Assembly (NCBI RefSeq): GCF_001493375.1
Contig: NZ_LN929896.1
Span: 262,299-326,298 of the forward strand
From: Streptomyces specialis
GTDB lineage: Bacteria > Actinomycetota > Actinomycetes > Streptomycetales > Streptomycetaceae
Length of the DNA: 64,000 nucleotides
Direction: 5' to 3'
Shown piece after piece: positions 44,148 to 52,740 of the stretch; the stretch's first letter is position 1, and each line of letters starts with the position of its first letter. The translations under genes were made by a program, and so were the position numbers. The notes under the pieces were generated by a model. It was given only the letters and a program-made list of their open reading frames with translations. It was not told the origin of the DNA and made no database searches.

Positions 44148-44987
44148 TCAGCCGGGCTCCGGGCCGGTCGCGACGGGCCGGCCGGGGTCGGCGGACCACT
44201 CGCTCCACGAGCCCGGGTACAGCGCCGCGTCGACGCCCGCCACGGCGAGTGCCAGGATCTCGTGCGCCCCGGAGACCCCCGAGCCGCAGTAGACACCCAC
44301 CTCGGTGCCCGGCACCGCGCCCAGCTCCGCGAACCGGGCGGCCAGCTCGGCGGCGGGGCGGAACCGGCCGTCCGGGCCCACGTTCTCGGTCGTCGGCGCC
44401 GACCGCGCGCCGGGGATGTGGCCGCCGACCGGGTCGATCGGCTCGACCTCGCCCCGGTACCGCTCCCCCGCCCTGGCGTCCAGCAGCACACCGCTCCTCG
44501 CCAGCCGGGCCGCCGCGTCCGCGTCGAGCACGGGCAGCGCGCCGGGCCGGGGCGTGAAGTCGCCCGCGGCGGGCGCGGGCACCTCGGTGGTCAGCTCGCC
44601 GTCCCACGCGGCCAGCCCGCCGTCCAGCACCCGCGTCTCCTCGTGCCCGGTCCAGCGCAGCAGCCACCAGGCACGGGCGGCGCCCCACCCCTGGCCGCCG
44701 TCGTAGACCACGACCGGGCGGCCGGGCGAGACGCCGGCCCGGCGCATCGCCGCGCCGAACACCGCCGGGTCGGGCAGCGGATGCCGACCGCCGGGGCCGG
44801 GCGGGGCGGCCAGTTCGGAGTCCAGATCCACGTAGACCGCGCCGGGCAAGTGGCCCCGTTCGTACTCGGGCCGGCCGGGCGGGCCGCCGAGCCGCCAGCG
44901 CACATCGAGCAGGACGGGCCGCCGCTCCGGCGGGACGCCGGGGGCGAGTTCGGCGGCCAGCCGGGCTGTGGAGATCATTGCTGTCAT
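44148..44987 (-). CDS. Thiosulfate/3-mercaptopyruvate sulfurtransferase (tandem rhodanese)
   Basis: This 279-residue protein has two rhodanese domains. The first (about 1-130, PVLLDVRWRLGGPPGRPEYE and VVVYDGGQGWGAARAWWLLR) lacks the catalytic cysteine; the second (about 155-275) has the active-site loop VGVYCGSGVSGAHEILAL with the catalytic Cys at about 242. CGSGV is typical of mercaptopyruvate/thiosulfate sulfurtransferases. The start at 44987 (MTAMISTARLAAELAP) lies about 10 bases behind a GGAGAG site; ATGs at 44996 and 44978 are alternatives. It is divergent from the VOC gene. Confidence 0.88.
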   Translation of the reverse strand: MTAMISTARLAAELAPGVPPERRPVLLDVRWRLGGPPGRPEYERGHLPGAVYVDLDSELAAPPGPGGRHPLPDPAVFGAAMRRAGVSPGRPVVVYDGGQGWGAARAWWLLRWTGHEETRVLDGGLAAWDGELTTEVPAPAAGDFTPRPGALPVLDADAAARLARSGVLLDARAGERYRGEVEPIDPVGGHIPGARSAPTTENVGPDGRFRPAAELAARFAELGAVPGTEVGVYCGSGVSGAHEILALAVAGVDAALYPGSWSEWSADPGRPVATGPEPG

Positions 44988-45074
44988 GGGGGCCATTCTC
45001 TCCGTAATCGGGGGGAGACTGGTCTGTGTGAGTAACGGCAGTGGCGCGATGGTCCTACAGGAGAAGAGACAAGG

Positions 45075-45857
45075 ATGACCGAAGCAGCGAGTCCGCCGGT
45101 TTCCGGAACGCACCGCTGGGTAAGTCTGATGGTCCATGACCTGGCCGCGAGCCAGGAGTTCTACCGCTCTCTGTTCGGCTGGGAGTTCGAGGAGGGGCCG
45201 GCACAGCTCGGCCCCTATGTGCAGGCCGTGGTGGACGGCCGGCCGGTCGCGGGACTCGGTGAGATCGGGCAGGGAGTGCGACGGCTGGTCGCGTGGTTGC
45301 CGTACATCGCCACCAGGGACGCCGACGCCACGGCGATGCTGATCCGCGACTGCGGCGGCACGGTGGCGGTCGGCCCACTGGAGGTCGATCAGGTCGGGCG
45401 GCTGGGCATCGCCGCGGACATGTGCGGCGCGGCCTTCGGCATCTGGCAGGGCGGCCCGCGCAAGTTCGGCCCGCTCCAGGGGCAGATGGGCGCTCCCTGC
45501 TGGAACGAGCTGATCACCGCGGACGCCTCGGGCGTCGGCAAGTTCTACTCGATGGTCTTCGGGTACGAGACGCTGCCGGTGCCGGGCGCGCCGGCGGATC
45601 TGGACTACCAGGCGCTGCACCTGGAGGGCCACAAGGTCGCCGGGATCCGGGGCGTGGGGAGTGACCTGCCGCACGACCGGGGCGCGCACTGGCTGACGTA
45701 CTTCTCCGTGCCGGACGTGGACGAGGCCCTGCGCCGGATCACCGCGCTCGGCGGGCGGCAGCTCAGCGAGCCGGCGGAGTCGTCGTTCGGGCGCTGGGCG
45801 CGGGTCGCCGACCGCGAGGGCGCCCCGTTCGCGGTGCTCCGCGCCACGCGGTCCTGA
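45075..45857 (+). CDS. VOC-family (glyoxalase-like) protein with two domains
   Basis: This 260-residue protein consists of two vicinal-oxygen-chelate units. The first (about 10-125) reads THRWVSLMVHDLAASQEFYR and LFGWEF. The second (about 135-258) reads PCWNELITADASGVGKFYSM and VFGYETLP, ending REGAPFAVLRAT. The paired modules FY..LFGWE and FY..VFGYE are typical of the short-chain glyoxalase/bleomycin-resistance-like proteins, which include dioxygenases and lactoylglutathione lyase-like enzymes. The real substrate is unknown. It is preceded by AGGAG-like bases. It is convergent with thymidine kinase, 37 bases away. Confidence 0.88.
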   Translation: MTEAASPPVSGTHRWVSLMVHDLAASQEFYRSLFGWEFEEGPAQLGPYVQAVVDGRPVAGLGEIGQGVRRLVAWLPYIATRDADATAMLIRDCGGTVAVGPLEVDQVGRLGIAADMCGAAFGIWQGGPRKFGPLQGQMGAPCWNELITADASGVGKFYSMVFGYETLPVPGAPADLDYQALHLEGHKVAGIRGVGSDLPHDRGAHWLTYFSVPDVDEALRRITALGGRQLSEPAESSFGRWARVADREGAPFAVLRATRS

Positions 45858-45894
45858 CCACCGGCGGGCCGGGGCGGGCGTCCCTCCCGGGCGG

Positions 45895-46581
45895 CTACGC
45901 CGGCCCGCCCGGCGCGGTCCCGCCGAGGCGCGGGGGCCGGCCGTCGGCGGGGGGCACGTCCGGCGAGAGCGGGCCCGCCCCCGCCGCGGCGGCGGTCAGC
46001 CGGCGGCGGTGATGCCTGCGGCACAGCACCTCGTAGCCCACGTCGGCGCGGGCGCCGACGTCGCCCACGACGACCTGCGCGCCCTCGACCACCATCCGCC
46101 CGCCGACGGTGCGGGCGTTGTGCGTGGCCCGCGCGCCGCACCAGCACAGCGCCTCGACCTGGAGCACCTCGACGCGGTCGGCCAGCTCGATCAGCCGCTG
46201 CGAGCCGGGGAAGAGCCGGGTCCTGAAGTCGGTGGTGATGCCGAAGGCGAAGACGTCGATGCCCAGGTCGTCCACGACCCGGGCGAGCTGATCCACCTGC
46301 GCGGGCGACAGGAACTGCGCCTCGTCGGCGATCACGTAGTCCACGCGCCCGCCCGCGGTCAGGTGTCTCACCAGGTGGGCGTGGAAGTCGAAGCGCTCGT
46401 CGGCCTCGATCGCGTCGGTGACCAGGCCGAGGCGGGAGGACAGACGGCCCTGACCGGCGCGGTCGTTCCGCGTGAAGATCATGCCCATCAGGCCGCGGGC
46501 CGAGCGGTTGTGCTGGATCTGCAGGGCGAGCGTGCTCTTGCCGCAGTCCATCGTGCCGGAGAAGAAGGCGAGTTCGGGCAA
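45895..46581 (-). CDS. tdk: Thymidine kinase
   Basis: This 228-residue type II thymidine kinase phosphorylates thymidine with ATP in the salvage path. It has the P-loop FFSGTMDCGKSTLALQIQ (residues 6-23), the catalytic Glu and Walker B-like segment VDYVIADEAQFLSPAQVDQL (about 80-99), and zinc-binding cysteines in LCWCGARATHNAR and LCRRHH. The C-terminal 35 residues are a Pro/Gly-rich tail beyond the usual enzyme. The next gene upstream is the phosphodiesterase-like gene, ending 16 bases before the tdk start, so tdk is the last gene of that leftward operon. Confidence 0.93.
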   Translation of the reverse strand: MPELAFFSGTMDCGKSTLALQIQHNRSARGLMGMIFTRNDRAGQGRLSSRLGLVTDAIEADERFDFHAHLVRHLTAGGRVDYVIADEAQFLSPAQVDQLARVVDDLGIDVFAFGITTDFRTRLFPGSQRLIELADRVEVLQVEALCWCGARATHNARTVGGRMVVEGAQVVVGDVGARADVGYEVLCRRHHRRRLTAAAAGAGPLSPDVPPADGRPPRLGGTAPGGPA

Positions 46582-46597
46582 CGGAACGGGCTCCAGA

Positions 46598-47821
46598 TCA
46601 CGTTCTCACTTCGAGGAGCGGCACGAGCTGCTCCGCCGGGGTCACCGAGCCGTGCATGCCGACCAGGGCCGACTCGTGGGGCTCCGAGACACTGGCGACG
46701 ACGCAGGCGGTGCCGGTCATCGCCACCACGACGTCGCCGACGCGGGCCCGCACGCGCGCCTCCATCCCGGCGTCCGGCGGGCCGAACCAGCCCAGCTCCA
46801 CGGCCTCGTCGCGGGTCGCCACCCAGGCGTGCCCGGCCAGCACCTCGCGCCAGACCGCGTACACGTCGGAGGCGGCGCCCGGCACGGCGTACAGGTGGCG
46901 GGCGCGGCCCTCGCCGCCGAGGCGGGCGACGCCGGCCCGCAGCTCCCAGTCGTCGTCGAAGTCGAACCGCGCCTCACCGGCCGCCGGCACGTCGACCATG
47001 CCGTGGTCGGCCGTCACATACAGCACCGAGCGCGGCGGCAACTGCTCGGCGAGCCGACGCGCCAGGCCGTCCACGCGGCGCAGCTCGCCGCGCCAGGCGT
47101 CGGAGTCGACGCCGAAGCGGTGGCCGGTGGCGTCCAGCTCCGCGTAATACGTGTAGACGAGCGCCCGGTCGGCGACCGCCAGCCGGCGCGCGGCCAGGTC
47201 CACCCGCTCCTCGGCGTCGAGCCGGCCGAGGAACGTGCCGCCGGAAAGCGCGACGCGGGTCAGCGGTGTGTGCTCGAAGTGCGGGGCGGAGACCTGGGCG
47301 GCGGCGACGCCCGCGTCGTGCGCGAGCTGGAAGACGGTGGGGTGGGGCTGCCACAGCGTGGGGTCGGTCCAGGGATCCCAGCGGAGCTGGTTCATCAGCT
47401 CGCCGGAGGCCGGGTCGAGGACCTTGTACCCGGCCAGGCCGTGGACGGCGGGGGCGAGCCCGGTGCCGACCGAGGCGAGCGAGGTGGCGGTGGTGGAGGG
47501 GAACCCGGCGGTGATGGGCTCCCCGGCGCCGGCCCGCGAGGTGGGCAGCAGGGAGGTGAGGAACGGGGCCGCCTCGGGGTGCGCCCGCAGCGCCTCCCAG
47601 CCGAGGCCGTCGACGAGGAAGAGGCAGACGCGGTCGGCGGGCGGCAGGACGAGACCGGACGTCACACCGGGGACGCCGAGCCCGGCCGCGGCGGCGGGCA
47701 ACACGTCGGCCAGCGACGCCGAACCGTACCTCGGCGCGGGCGCTCCGCGCGGATCGAGCGGCTCGGGATCGTCGGACGGCGGCGGGGCGCCCCACCCTCC
47801 CCCGGGCTGGGAAAGGGTCAC
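46598..47821 (-). CDS. Alkaline-phosphatase-superfamily phosphodiesterase/nucleotide pyrophosphatase-like
   Basis: This 407-residue protein has the nucleotide-pyrophosphatase/phosphodiesterase fold. The metal- and nucleophile-binding region is CLFLVDGLGWEALRAHPEAA (about 65-85) and GFPSTTATSLASVGTGLAPA with the Thr nucleophile (about 105-120). The second metal site is LYVTADHGMVDVPAAGEARF with the DHGM motif (about 263-280). No signal peptide is seen, so it may act in the cytoplasm. It shares a 4-base overlap (ATGA-like) with the DUF5998 gene and lies 16 bases before tdk. Its substrate is unknown; a nucleotide is likely given the neighbour. Confidence 0.87.
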   Translation of the reverse strand: MTLSQPGGGWGAPPPSDDPEPLDPRGAPAPRYGSASLADVLPAAAAGLGVPGVTSGLVLPPADRVCLFLVDGLGWEALRAHPEAAPFLTSLLPTSRAGAGEPITAGFPSTTATSLASVGTGLAPAVHGLAGYKVLDPASGELMNQLRWDPWTDPTLWQPHPTVFQLAHDAGVAAAQVSAPHFEHTPLTRVALSGGTFLGRLDAEERVDLAARRLAVADRALVYTYYAELDATGHRFGVDSDAWRGELRRVDGLARRLAEQLPPRSVLYVTADHGMVDVPAAGEARFDFDDDWELRAGVARLGGEGRARHLYAVPGAASDVYAVWREVLAGHAWVATRDEAVELGWFGPPDAGMEARVRARVGDVVVAMTGTACVVASVSEPHESALVGMHGSVTPAEQLVPLLEVRT

Positions 47822-48405
47822 CTGCCGGTCACCGCGGTCGCCTCGGAGAGCGCCTGGGCGAACTCCAGGGTCCGGCGCACCGTCTCCGGGCCGTCACCCG
47901 CCTCGCTGATGCGCAGGGAGAGGTCGTCGGCCGTGGTCGAGCCGGTGTACCCGTGGTCGGCCTCGCAGTTGGGATCGCCGCAGCTCGCGGGCTCCATGTC
48001 GATACGGGAGACGGCGCCCCAGCCGATGGTGAGGACGACCTCCCGGGGCACGGTGCCCGGCACGTACGACTGCGGGTCGGCGACGACACGGCTGATCACC
48101 ACGGAGGAGATCCGGTCGAGCTTCACGGACTCCGTGGAGGTGGTGGCGTAGGGAGCGGGCGCCGTGCTGTCCGCGGACTGCTCGTCGGTGTGGCTGACGA
48201 TGAACCGGGTGCCGGTCAACACCAGGACCGTGGCATGCCGGCGCACCTCGTTGCTGTCGAAGGTCGTCTCCTGGTGGACCAGGAAGGAGACGACTGGCTC
48301 CCGCCCCACCGCTGCCTCCACCGCCTCGGCGACCAGCGCGGGGTAGTACCCACTGCGCTCGATCGCCTCCCGCAGCCCCTGGGACGTCGTACCGGTCTTC
48401 GCCAT
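47818..48405 (-). CDS. DUF5998 protein
   Basis: This 195-residue protein starts MAKTGTTSQGLREAIERSGY and contains VVSFLVHQETTFDSNEVRRH, LTGTRFIVSHTDEQSADSTA and SSVVISRVVADPQSYVPGTV, the DUF5998 family. A CGDPNCEADHGYTGS segment with two cysteines (about residue 150) is characteristic. It is a soluble protein of unknown role. The stop overlaps the start of the phosphodiesterase-like gene by 4 bases, showing translational coupling. An ATG at 48414 is an alternative start. Confidence 0.88.
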   Translation of the reverse strand: MAKTGTTSQGLREAIERSGYYPALVAEAVEAAVGREPVVSFLVHQETTFDSNEVRRHATVLVLTGTRFIVSHTDEQSADSTAPAPYATTSTESVKLDRISSVVISRVVADPQSYVPGTVPREVVLTIGWGAVSRIDMEPASCGDPNCEADHGYTGSTTADDLSLRISEAGDGPETVRRTLEFAQALSEATAVTGR

Positions 48406-48454
48406 GGGCCCCATCCTAAAGGGCGGGCCCGGCACGGGAGGAGCCGTCGGGCGC

Positions 48455-49208
48455 TCAGTACGCCGGGAGCCGACGCGGGCCGAGATCCGCGCGCGGGGGC
48501 GGGGGCGCCACCCACACCGTCGCGGCCAGCGGCGTCGCGCCCCGCGGCGCCACCACGACCGGCTCCAGCTCGACGGCCGATATCTCCGGCCGGTCGTCGA
48601 CCAGGCGCCCCAGCCGCAGCAGCAGCTCCTCCAGCGCGGCGGTGTCCACCGGGCGGGCGCCGCGCCAGCCGAACAGCATGGGGGCGGCCCGGATGGAACG
48701 GACCAGCTCGGCGGCGTCCCGGTCGGTGACGGGCAGCAGCCGGTGGCCGACGTCGCCGAGCAGCTCCGAGGGCGGCCCGGCCAGGCCGAAGGAGAGCACC
48801 GCGCCGATGGCCGGGTCGACGGTGGCCCGCACCACGGTGTCCACACCGCGCGGGGCCATCGCCTGGACCACGGGCTGGAGTTCGGCCGGGTCGCCGAGCT
48901 GCCGGGTCAGCTCGGCCCAGGCGCGGCGCAGCTCGGCCTCGGTGGCGATGCCGAGCCGGACGCCGCCCAGGTCGGACCGGTGGCGCAGCCACGCGGCCGT
49001 GGTCTTCAGGGCCACCGGGAAGCCGATCCGGCGGACCGCCGTGACGGCGGCCCCCTCATCGGGGGCGGGCAGGGTGGCGGGCACCGCGATGCCGTAGGCG
49101 CCGAGCAGGAGGCGGGTGCGCTCCTGGCCGAGCGGCGTACCGGGTCCCGCGCCCCCGGGCACGGCGGGACCGGGCGGCACGGACGGCATCGGCGGCGCGG
49201 GGGGGGGG
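48455..49208 (-). CDS. Acyl-CoA synthetase (ADP-forming)/GNAT fusion, C-terminal ATP-grasp part
   Basis: About 250 residues form the ATP-grasp subunit of an ADP-forming acetyl/acyl-CoA synthetase. Key parts are LGQERTRLLLGAYGIAVPAT (about 35), VRRIGFPVALKTTAAWLRHR and SDLGGVRLGIATEAELRRAW, then ATVDPAIGAVLSFGLAGPPS and ISAVELEPVVVAPRG near the end. It is the last third of the protein that begins at 51346; the two are separated by adapter DNA. The stop at 48455 is natural. Confidence 0.8.
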
Positions 49209-49325
49209 CTGGCTCTTTTACAAAATTCCGGGCCCACGAGGGAGGGGGGAAAATCGGGTGGCGCCTTTTGCTTGGAAAAAAAATAAAAATAACAGAAAGG
49301 AAGTGGTAGTGACCATTATAGGGAT
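49209..49325. other. Degraded Nextera i7 adapter inside the acyl-CoA synthetase gene
   Basis: The sequence CTGGCTCTTTTACAAAATTC then CGGGCCCACGAGGGAGG is a noisy mosaic end plus i7 adapter (CCGAGCCCACGAGAC). It is followed by CCTTTTGCTTGGAAAA, a noisy P7 end. The A-rich run after it and CATTATAGGGATGA near 49315-49326 look like adapter tails and a second mosaic end. The section is foreign to the genome. Confidence 0.9.
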
Positions 49326-51346
49326 GACGGCGCGGACGGCAGGGCGGGGCCGACGAGGTCGGCCAGCAGCCGGGCGGCGACCTGCTCGTGGATGTCGTCG
49401 AACTCCGGGACCCGGCCCGGGGCGGCGGCCCCGGCCCGCCACTCGGCGTGCCGGACGGCCTGGGCCAGGGCGCGGACGGCCCGCTCGGCGGAGGGGTAGG
49501 CGGGGATGCCCTGGGCGTTGAGCGCCGAGGCCAGCTCCTCCAGCGCGAAGTGGGTGACGACCACGGGCTTGTCGGCCGCGGCGTCGGCGACGGCCGTGTG
49601 CAGGGCGGCCATCAGGTCGAGGTCGTGGGTGACCCGGGTGTCCTCGCCGACGATGGGCAGCGCGGTGACCACCACGGCGTCCACCCCGGGGTCGGTCAGG
49701 GCGGTGGTCAGGGCCCGGTGGTAGTCGGCGGGGGTCGCGGCGGGGCCCAGGCTGTCCAGCGGCAGCGGGCTCAGGCCCTGGGCGCGGCAGGCGTCGTGGG
49801 CGATCAGGCCGAGCGCCTCCGCGTTGCCGACGACCGCGACCCGGGGGCCCCGGGGCAGCGGCTGGCGGGCGAGGAGCAGCCCGGTGTCGACCAGTTCGAC
49901 CGCGGGGTCCGCCTCGATGCTCCCGGCCTGGCTGAGCAGGGCCGAGACGGTGCTCTCCGGGGTGCCGCCGGCCTGGGCGGCGCGGCCGTGCGGCGGCGCC
50001 CCGCCGCTGTGCCGCCCGCCGCGCACCACGACCACCGGCTTGCCCGCGGCGGCGGTGCGGCGGGCGACGCGGGTGAACTTGCGCGGGTTGCCCACGGATT
50101 CGAGGTACATGAGGACGACGTCGGTGGCCGGGTCCTCGTACCAGTACTGGAGGGCGTCGTTGCCGGAGAGGTCCGCCCGGTTGCCCGCGGAGAGGAACGT
50201 GGACAGGCCGGCGCCGCGCCGTTCCAGCTCGTCCAGCACGGCGATGCCGATGGCGGCCGACTGGGTGAACAGGCCGATGCGTCCGGCGCTGGGCAGGCGG
50301 GGGGCGGGGCTGGCGTTGAGCCGGACGGCGGGCGCGGTGTTGATGACGCCGAACGCGTTCGGTCCGATGATCCGCATCCCGTACGAGCGGGCCAGGTGCA
50401 CCAGGTCGCGCTGCTCCTCCCGGCTGTGCCCGGCGGCCAGCACGACCACGCCCTGCACTCCGTGCTCACCGCACTCGGCGACCACCTCGGCGACCCGGCC
50501 GGCCGGGACGGCGAGCACCGCCAGATCGACGGGCGCGGCGATCTCGCGCACGGAACGGAAGGCGGGCACGCCCTCCAGCACGGTCGCGTCCGGCGCGAGG
50601 GCGGCGTTGACCGCGTACACCTCGCCGGTGAAACCGCCGCCGAGCAGCCCGGCGAGGACGGTGCGGCCGGCGCCGCCGGGGCGGCGGCCCGCGCCGATGA
50701 CGGCGACGCTGCCGGGGGCCAGCAGCCGCTGCACGGACCTGGCCTCGGCGCGCTGCTCGCGGGCGCGCATGACGGCGACGGACTCGGCGGTGGGCTCCAG
50801 GTCGAGGGTGAGATGCACGGTGCCGTCGGCGAAGCTGCGGCGCTGGGAGTAGCCGGCGTCCGTGAACACCTTGATCATCTTGTTGTTGGCCGGCAGCACC
50901 TCGGCCTCGAAGCGCCGGATGCCGCGCTCCCTGGCGACGGCCGCGATGTGTTCGAGAAGGGCGGAGGCCAGGCCCCGGCCCTGGTGGGCGTCCTGGACGA
51001 GGAACGCGACCTCCGCGCGGTCGGCGCCGCCGGAGGCGGCCCGGCCCTCCTCGTCAACGCGGTCGTACCGGACGGTGGCGATGAACTCGTCGCCGACCGT
51101 GGCGGCCAGCCCGACCCGGTCGACGTAGTCGTGGTGGGTGAACCGGTGCACGTCGCGGGCGGACAGGTGGGGGTGGGGCGCGAAGAACCGGTAGAACTTC
51201 GACTCGTCGGACACCCGCTCGTAGAAGCTCACCAGCCGCTCGGCGTCGGCCGGGGTGATGGGCCTGATGTGCGCGGTGCCGCCGTCACGGAGCACCACGT
51301 CGGCCTCCCAGTGGGCCGGGTAGTGAGGCTGGGCGGGCGTCCGCAT
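49326..51346 (-). CDS. Acyl-CoA synthetase (ADP-forming)/GNAT fusion, N-terminal part
   Basis: This part starts MRTPAQPHYPAHWEADVVLR (ATG at 51346). Residues 15-185 form a GNAT acetyltransferase domain (HIRPITPADAERLVSFYERV, AFLVQDAHQGRGLASALLEH with the acetyl-CoA loop, VLPANNKMIKVFTDAGYSQR). Residues 210-340 form a CoA-binding Rossmann domain (VAVIGAGRRPGGAGRTVLAG), and 350-670 the ligase-CoA domain with IGLFTQSAAIGIAVLDELER. The remaining ATP-grasp domain lies at 48455-49208. Such fusions acetylate proteins (Pat-like) and/or form acyl-CoA from acyl phosphate and ATP. The whole protein should be about 930 residues. The start lies 96 bases from the divergent HPr gene. Confidence 0.85.
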
Positions 51347-51441
51347 GGCTTCAGCGTACGGTTGACGATGTCCGGACGGGAGCCTCGGCGCACCGCCCGT
51401 GACGCCGCAGAAGCGACGGAACCACCCCGGAGGGCAACACC

Positions 51442-51732
51442 ATGGCCGAGCGCCGCGTCTCCATCGGCTGGGCCGAAGGGCTGCACGCCCGCCCCGCCTC
51501 GATCTTCGTCCGCGCCGCCACCGCCACCGGAGTGCCGGTGACCATCGCCAGGAAGGACGGCACGCCCGTGAACGCCGCCTCCATGCTGGCCGTGCTGAGC
51601 CTCGGCGCCGAGGGCGGCGAGGAAATCCTGCTGGCCTCCCCGGCCGAGGACGAGGCGGCTGCCGAAGCGGCGCTCGACCGGCTGGCGAAGCTCGTTTCCG
51701 AAGGGCTTGAGGAGCTTCCGGAAACAGTGTGA
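51442..51732 (+). CDS. ptsH: Phosphocarrier protein HPr
   Basis: This 96-residue protein carries phosphate from Enzyme I to sugar-specific EII proteins in the PTS. The active-site histidine is His15 in GWAEGLHARPASIFV, and the regulatory serine region is NAASMLAVLSLGAEGGEEIL (about 46-65). The length is typical. The ATG at 51442 has a good upstream GGAGGG site. It is convergent with the GntR gene; the region between them holds a repeated GAATTCCGGGC element. Confidence 0.93.
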   Translation: MAERRVSIGWAEGLHARPASIFVRAATATGVPVTIARKDGTPVNAASMLAVLSLGAEGGEEILLASPAEDEAAAEAALDRLAKLVSEGLEELPETV

Positions 51733-51754
51733 AAAAATTGTTCGCACCACCCAG

Positions 51755-51804
51755 GAATTCCGGGCAGCAGAATTCCGGGCCCCGATTCCCGCAGCGGAAT
51801 TCGC
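51755..51804. repeat. Cluster of repeated GAATTC elements between ptsH and the gntR gene
   Basis: GAATTCCGGGC occurs at 51755-51765 and again at 51770-51780, and a third GAATTC lies in the near-palindrome GCGGAATTCGC at 51794-51804. Three EcoRI-type hexamers within 50 bases are unlikely by chance in such GC-rich DNA. The pattern could be a binding-site array or a structured 3' end. Confidence 0.4.
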
Positions 51805-51834
51805 AGCCCTTTTCCCAGGTGTATACGGTCGCTG

Positions 51835-52512
51835 TTAAATCTGGCCGCGAAGCGTGTTTACGGCAGGTTTCTGGCTTCTCACAGCGACCGACCGGAACTG
51901 GCGGCGCGCGGGCGTGGACCGTTCGAGCTGGGCCGCGGCCAGGGCCCGCGCCCGCTCCGCGTCGCCGCGCGCGATGGCGTCCACCAGGGCGCCCCGCTCC
52001 TGCCAGACCACCACGGCCCGGGAGACGGGCTCCGCGGCGTACAGCCAGGTGATCTTGCGCCGCAACTGCACCAGCAGGGCCGTCAGCCCGGGGCTGCACG
52101 TCGCCTGGGCGACCGTCTCGTGGAACCAGTCCCCCAGCGACCGCAGGTCGGCCTCCTGCCCCTGGCCTGCGCGCTGGCGCCCGAGCCGCACGAGCCCGCG
52201 CAGAACCTTCAGGTGCGCCTCCGTGCGCCGCTGCGCCGCGCGGGCCGCGCCCAGCGGCTCCAGCAGCGCCCTTATGTCCAGCAGATCGGCCGCCTCGCGA
52301 TCGCCGAGCTGCGCCACACAGGCCCCGGCGTGGCGCCGGGAGACCACGAAGCCCTCCGACTCCAGCGTGCGCAGCGCCTCGCGCACCGGCACCCGGGACA
52401 CCCCGTACCGCTGGGCGAGCTGCTCCTCGGCCAGCCGCGCACCGGGCGGCAGGACCCCGCCGACAATGTCGTCACGGATTGCCGTGCATACCGTGTGCGC
52501 GGAGATACGCAT
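51835..52512 (-). CDS. GntR-family (FCD) transcriptional regulator
   Basis: This 225-residue protein has a GntR winged helix (residues 6-70: AIRDDIVGGVLPPGARLAEE, QLAQRYGVSRVPVREALRTL) followed by an FCD ligand domain (about 80-205) with metal-type Asp/His positions in WFHETVAQATCSPGLTALLV. The C-terminal 20 residues are basic. The ATG at 52512 (MRISAHTVC) is the start. The gene is monocistronic, with a palindrome 50-64 bases upstream and a repeat-rich end. Its target is not known. Confidence 0.88.
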   Translation of the reverse strand: MRISAHTVCTAIRDDIVGGVLPPGARLAEEQLAQRYGVSRVPVREALRTLESEGFVVSRRHAGACVAQLGDREAADLLDIRALLEPLGAARAAQRRTEAHLKVLRGLVRLGRQRAGQGQEADLRSLGDWFHETVAQATCSPGLTALLVQLRRKITWLYAAEPVSRAVVVWQERGALVDAIARGDAERARALAAAQLERSTPARRQFRSVAVRSQKPAVNTLRGQI

Positions 52513-52561
52513 GAACAAACCCCCACTGACATAGCCGGCGTCAGCCCTGTTGCATTACTAC

Positions 52562-52576
52562 CGGGTCACTGACCCG
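52562..52576. promoter_or_regulatory. Palindrome upstream of the gntR gene, operator candidate
   Basis: CGGGTCA-C-TGACCCG is a perfect 7-bp inverted repeat around one base, 50 bases upstream of the GntR start codon (52512, minus strand). It is a good candidate for autoregulation, though it differs from the common GntR-type TNGTNNNACNA operator. Confidence 0.4.
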
Positions 52577-52615
52577 AACTGTATGGCAAAAACGCCGGTA
52601 TGCCGATAGCGCCCC

Positions 52616-52637
52616 CCGAAAACCCGCCGGTTTTCGG
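52616..52637. repeat. Hairpin with 9-bp stem
   Basis: CCGAAAACC pairs with GGTTTTCGG around a CGCC loop. It lies in the non-coding region between the gntR promoter and the M16 peptidase operon end. Its role is unclear; it could reinforce termination from the right. Confidence 0.4.
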
Positions 52638-52686
52638 CCGTAAACACGGAAGCTCTCCGGGACGCCGGGCCATGAATTCGGACGTC

Positions 52687-52721
52687 CGCGAGCCCCGGGC
52701 GCAGGCCGCCCGGGGCTCGCG
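52687..52721 (-). terminator. Strong terminator of the M16 peptidase operon
   Basis: CGCGAGCCCCGGGCG pairs perfectly with CGCCCGGGGCTCGCG around a CAGGC loop, a 15-bp stem. It lies about 20 bases behind the stop codon of the second M16 peptidase gene on the minus strand. Confidence 0.8.
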
Positions 52722-52740
52722 TGAGTCGTCCGGCCGCGGA

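Noticed and set aside
49277..49320. A-rich run that could be an intrinsic terminator
   Set aside because: It follows a degraded P7 adapter end and splits a protein-coding gene.
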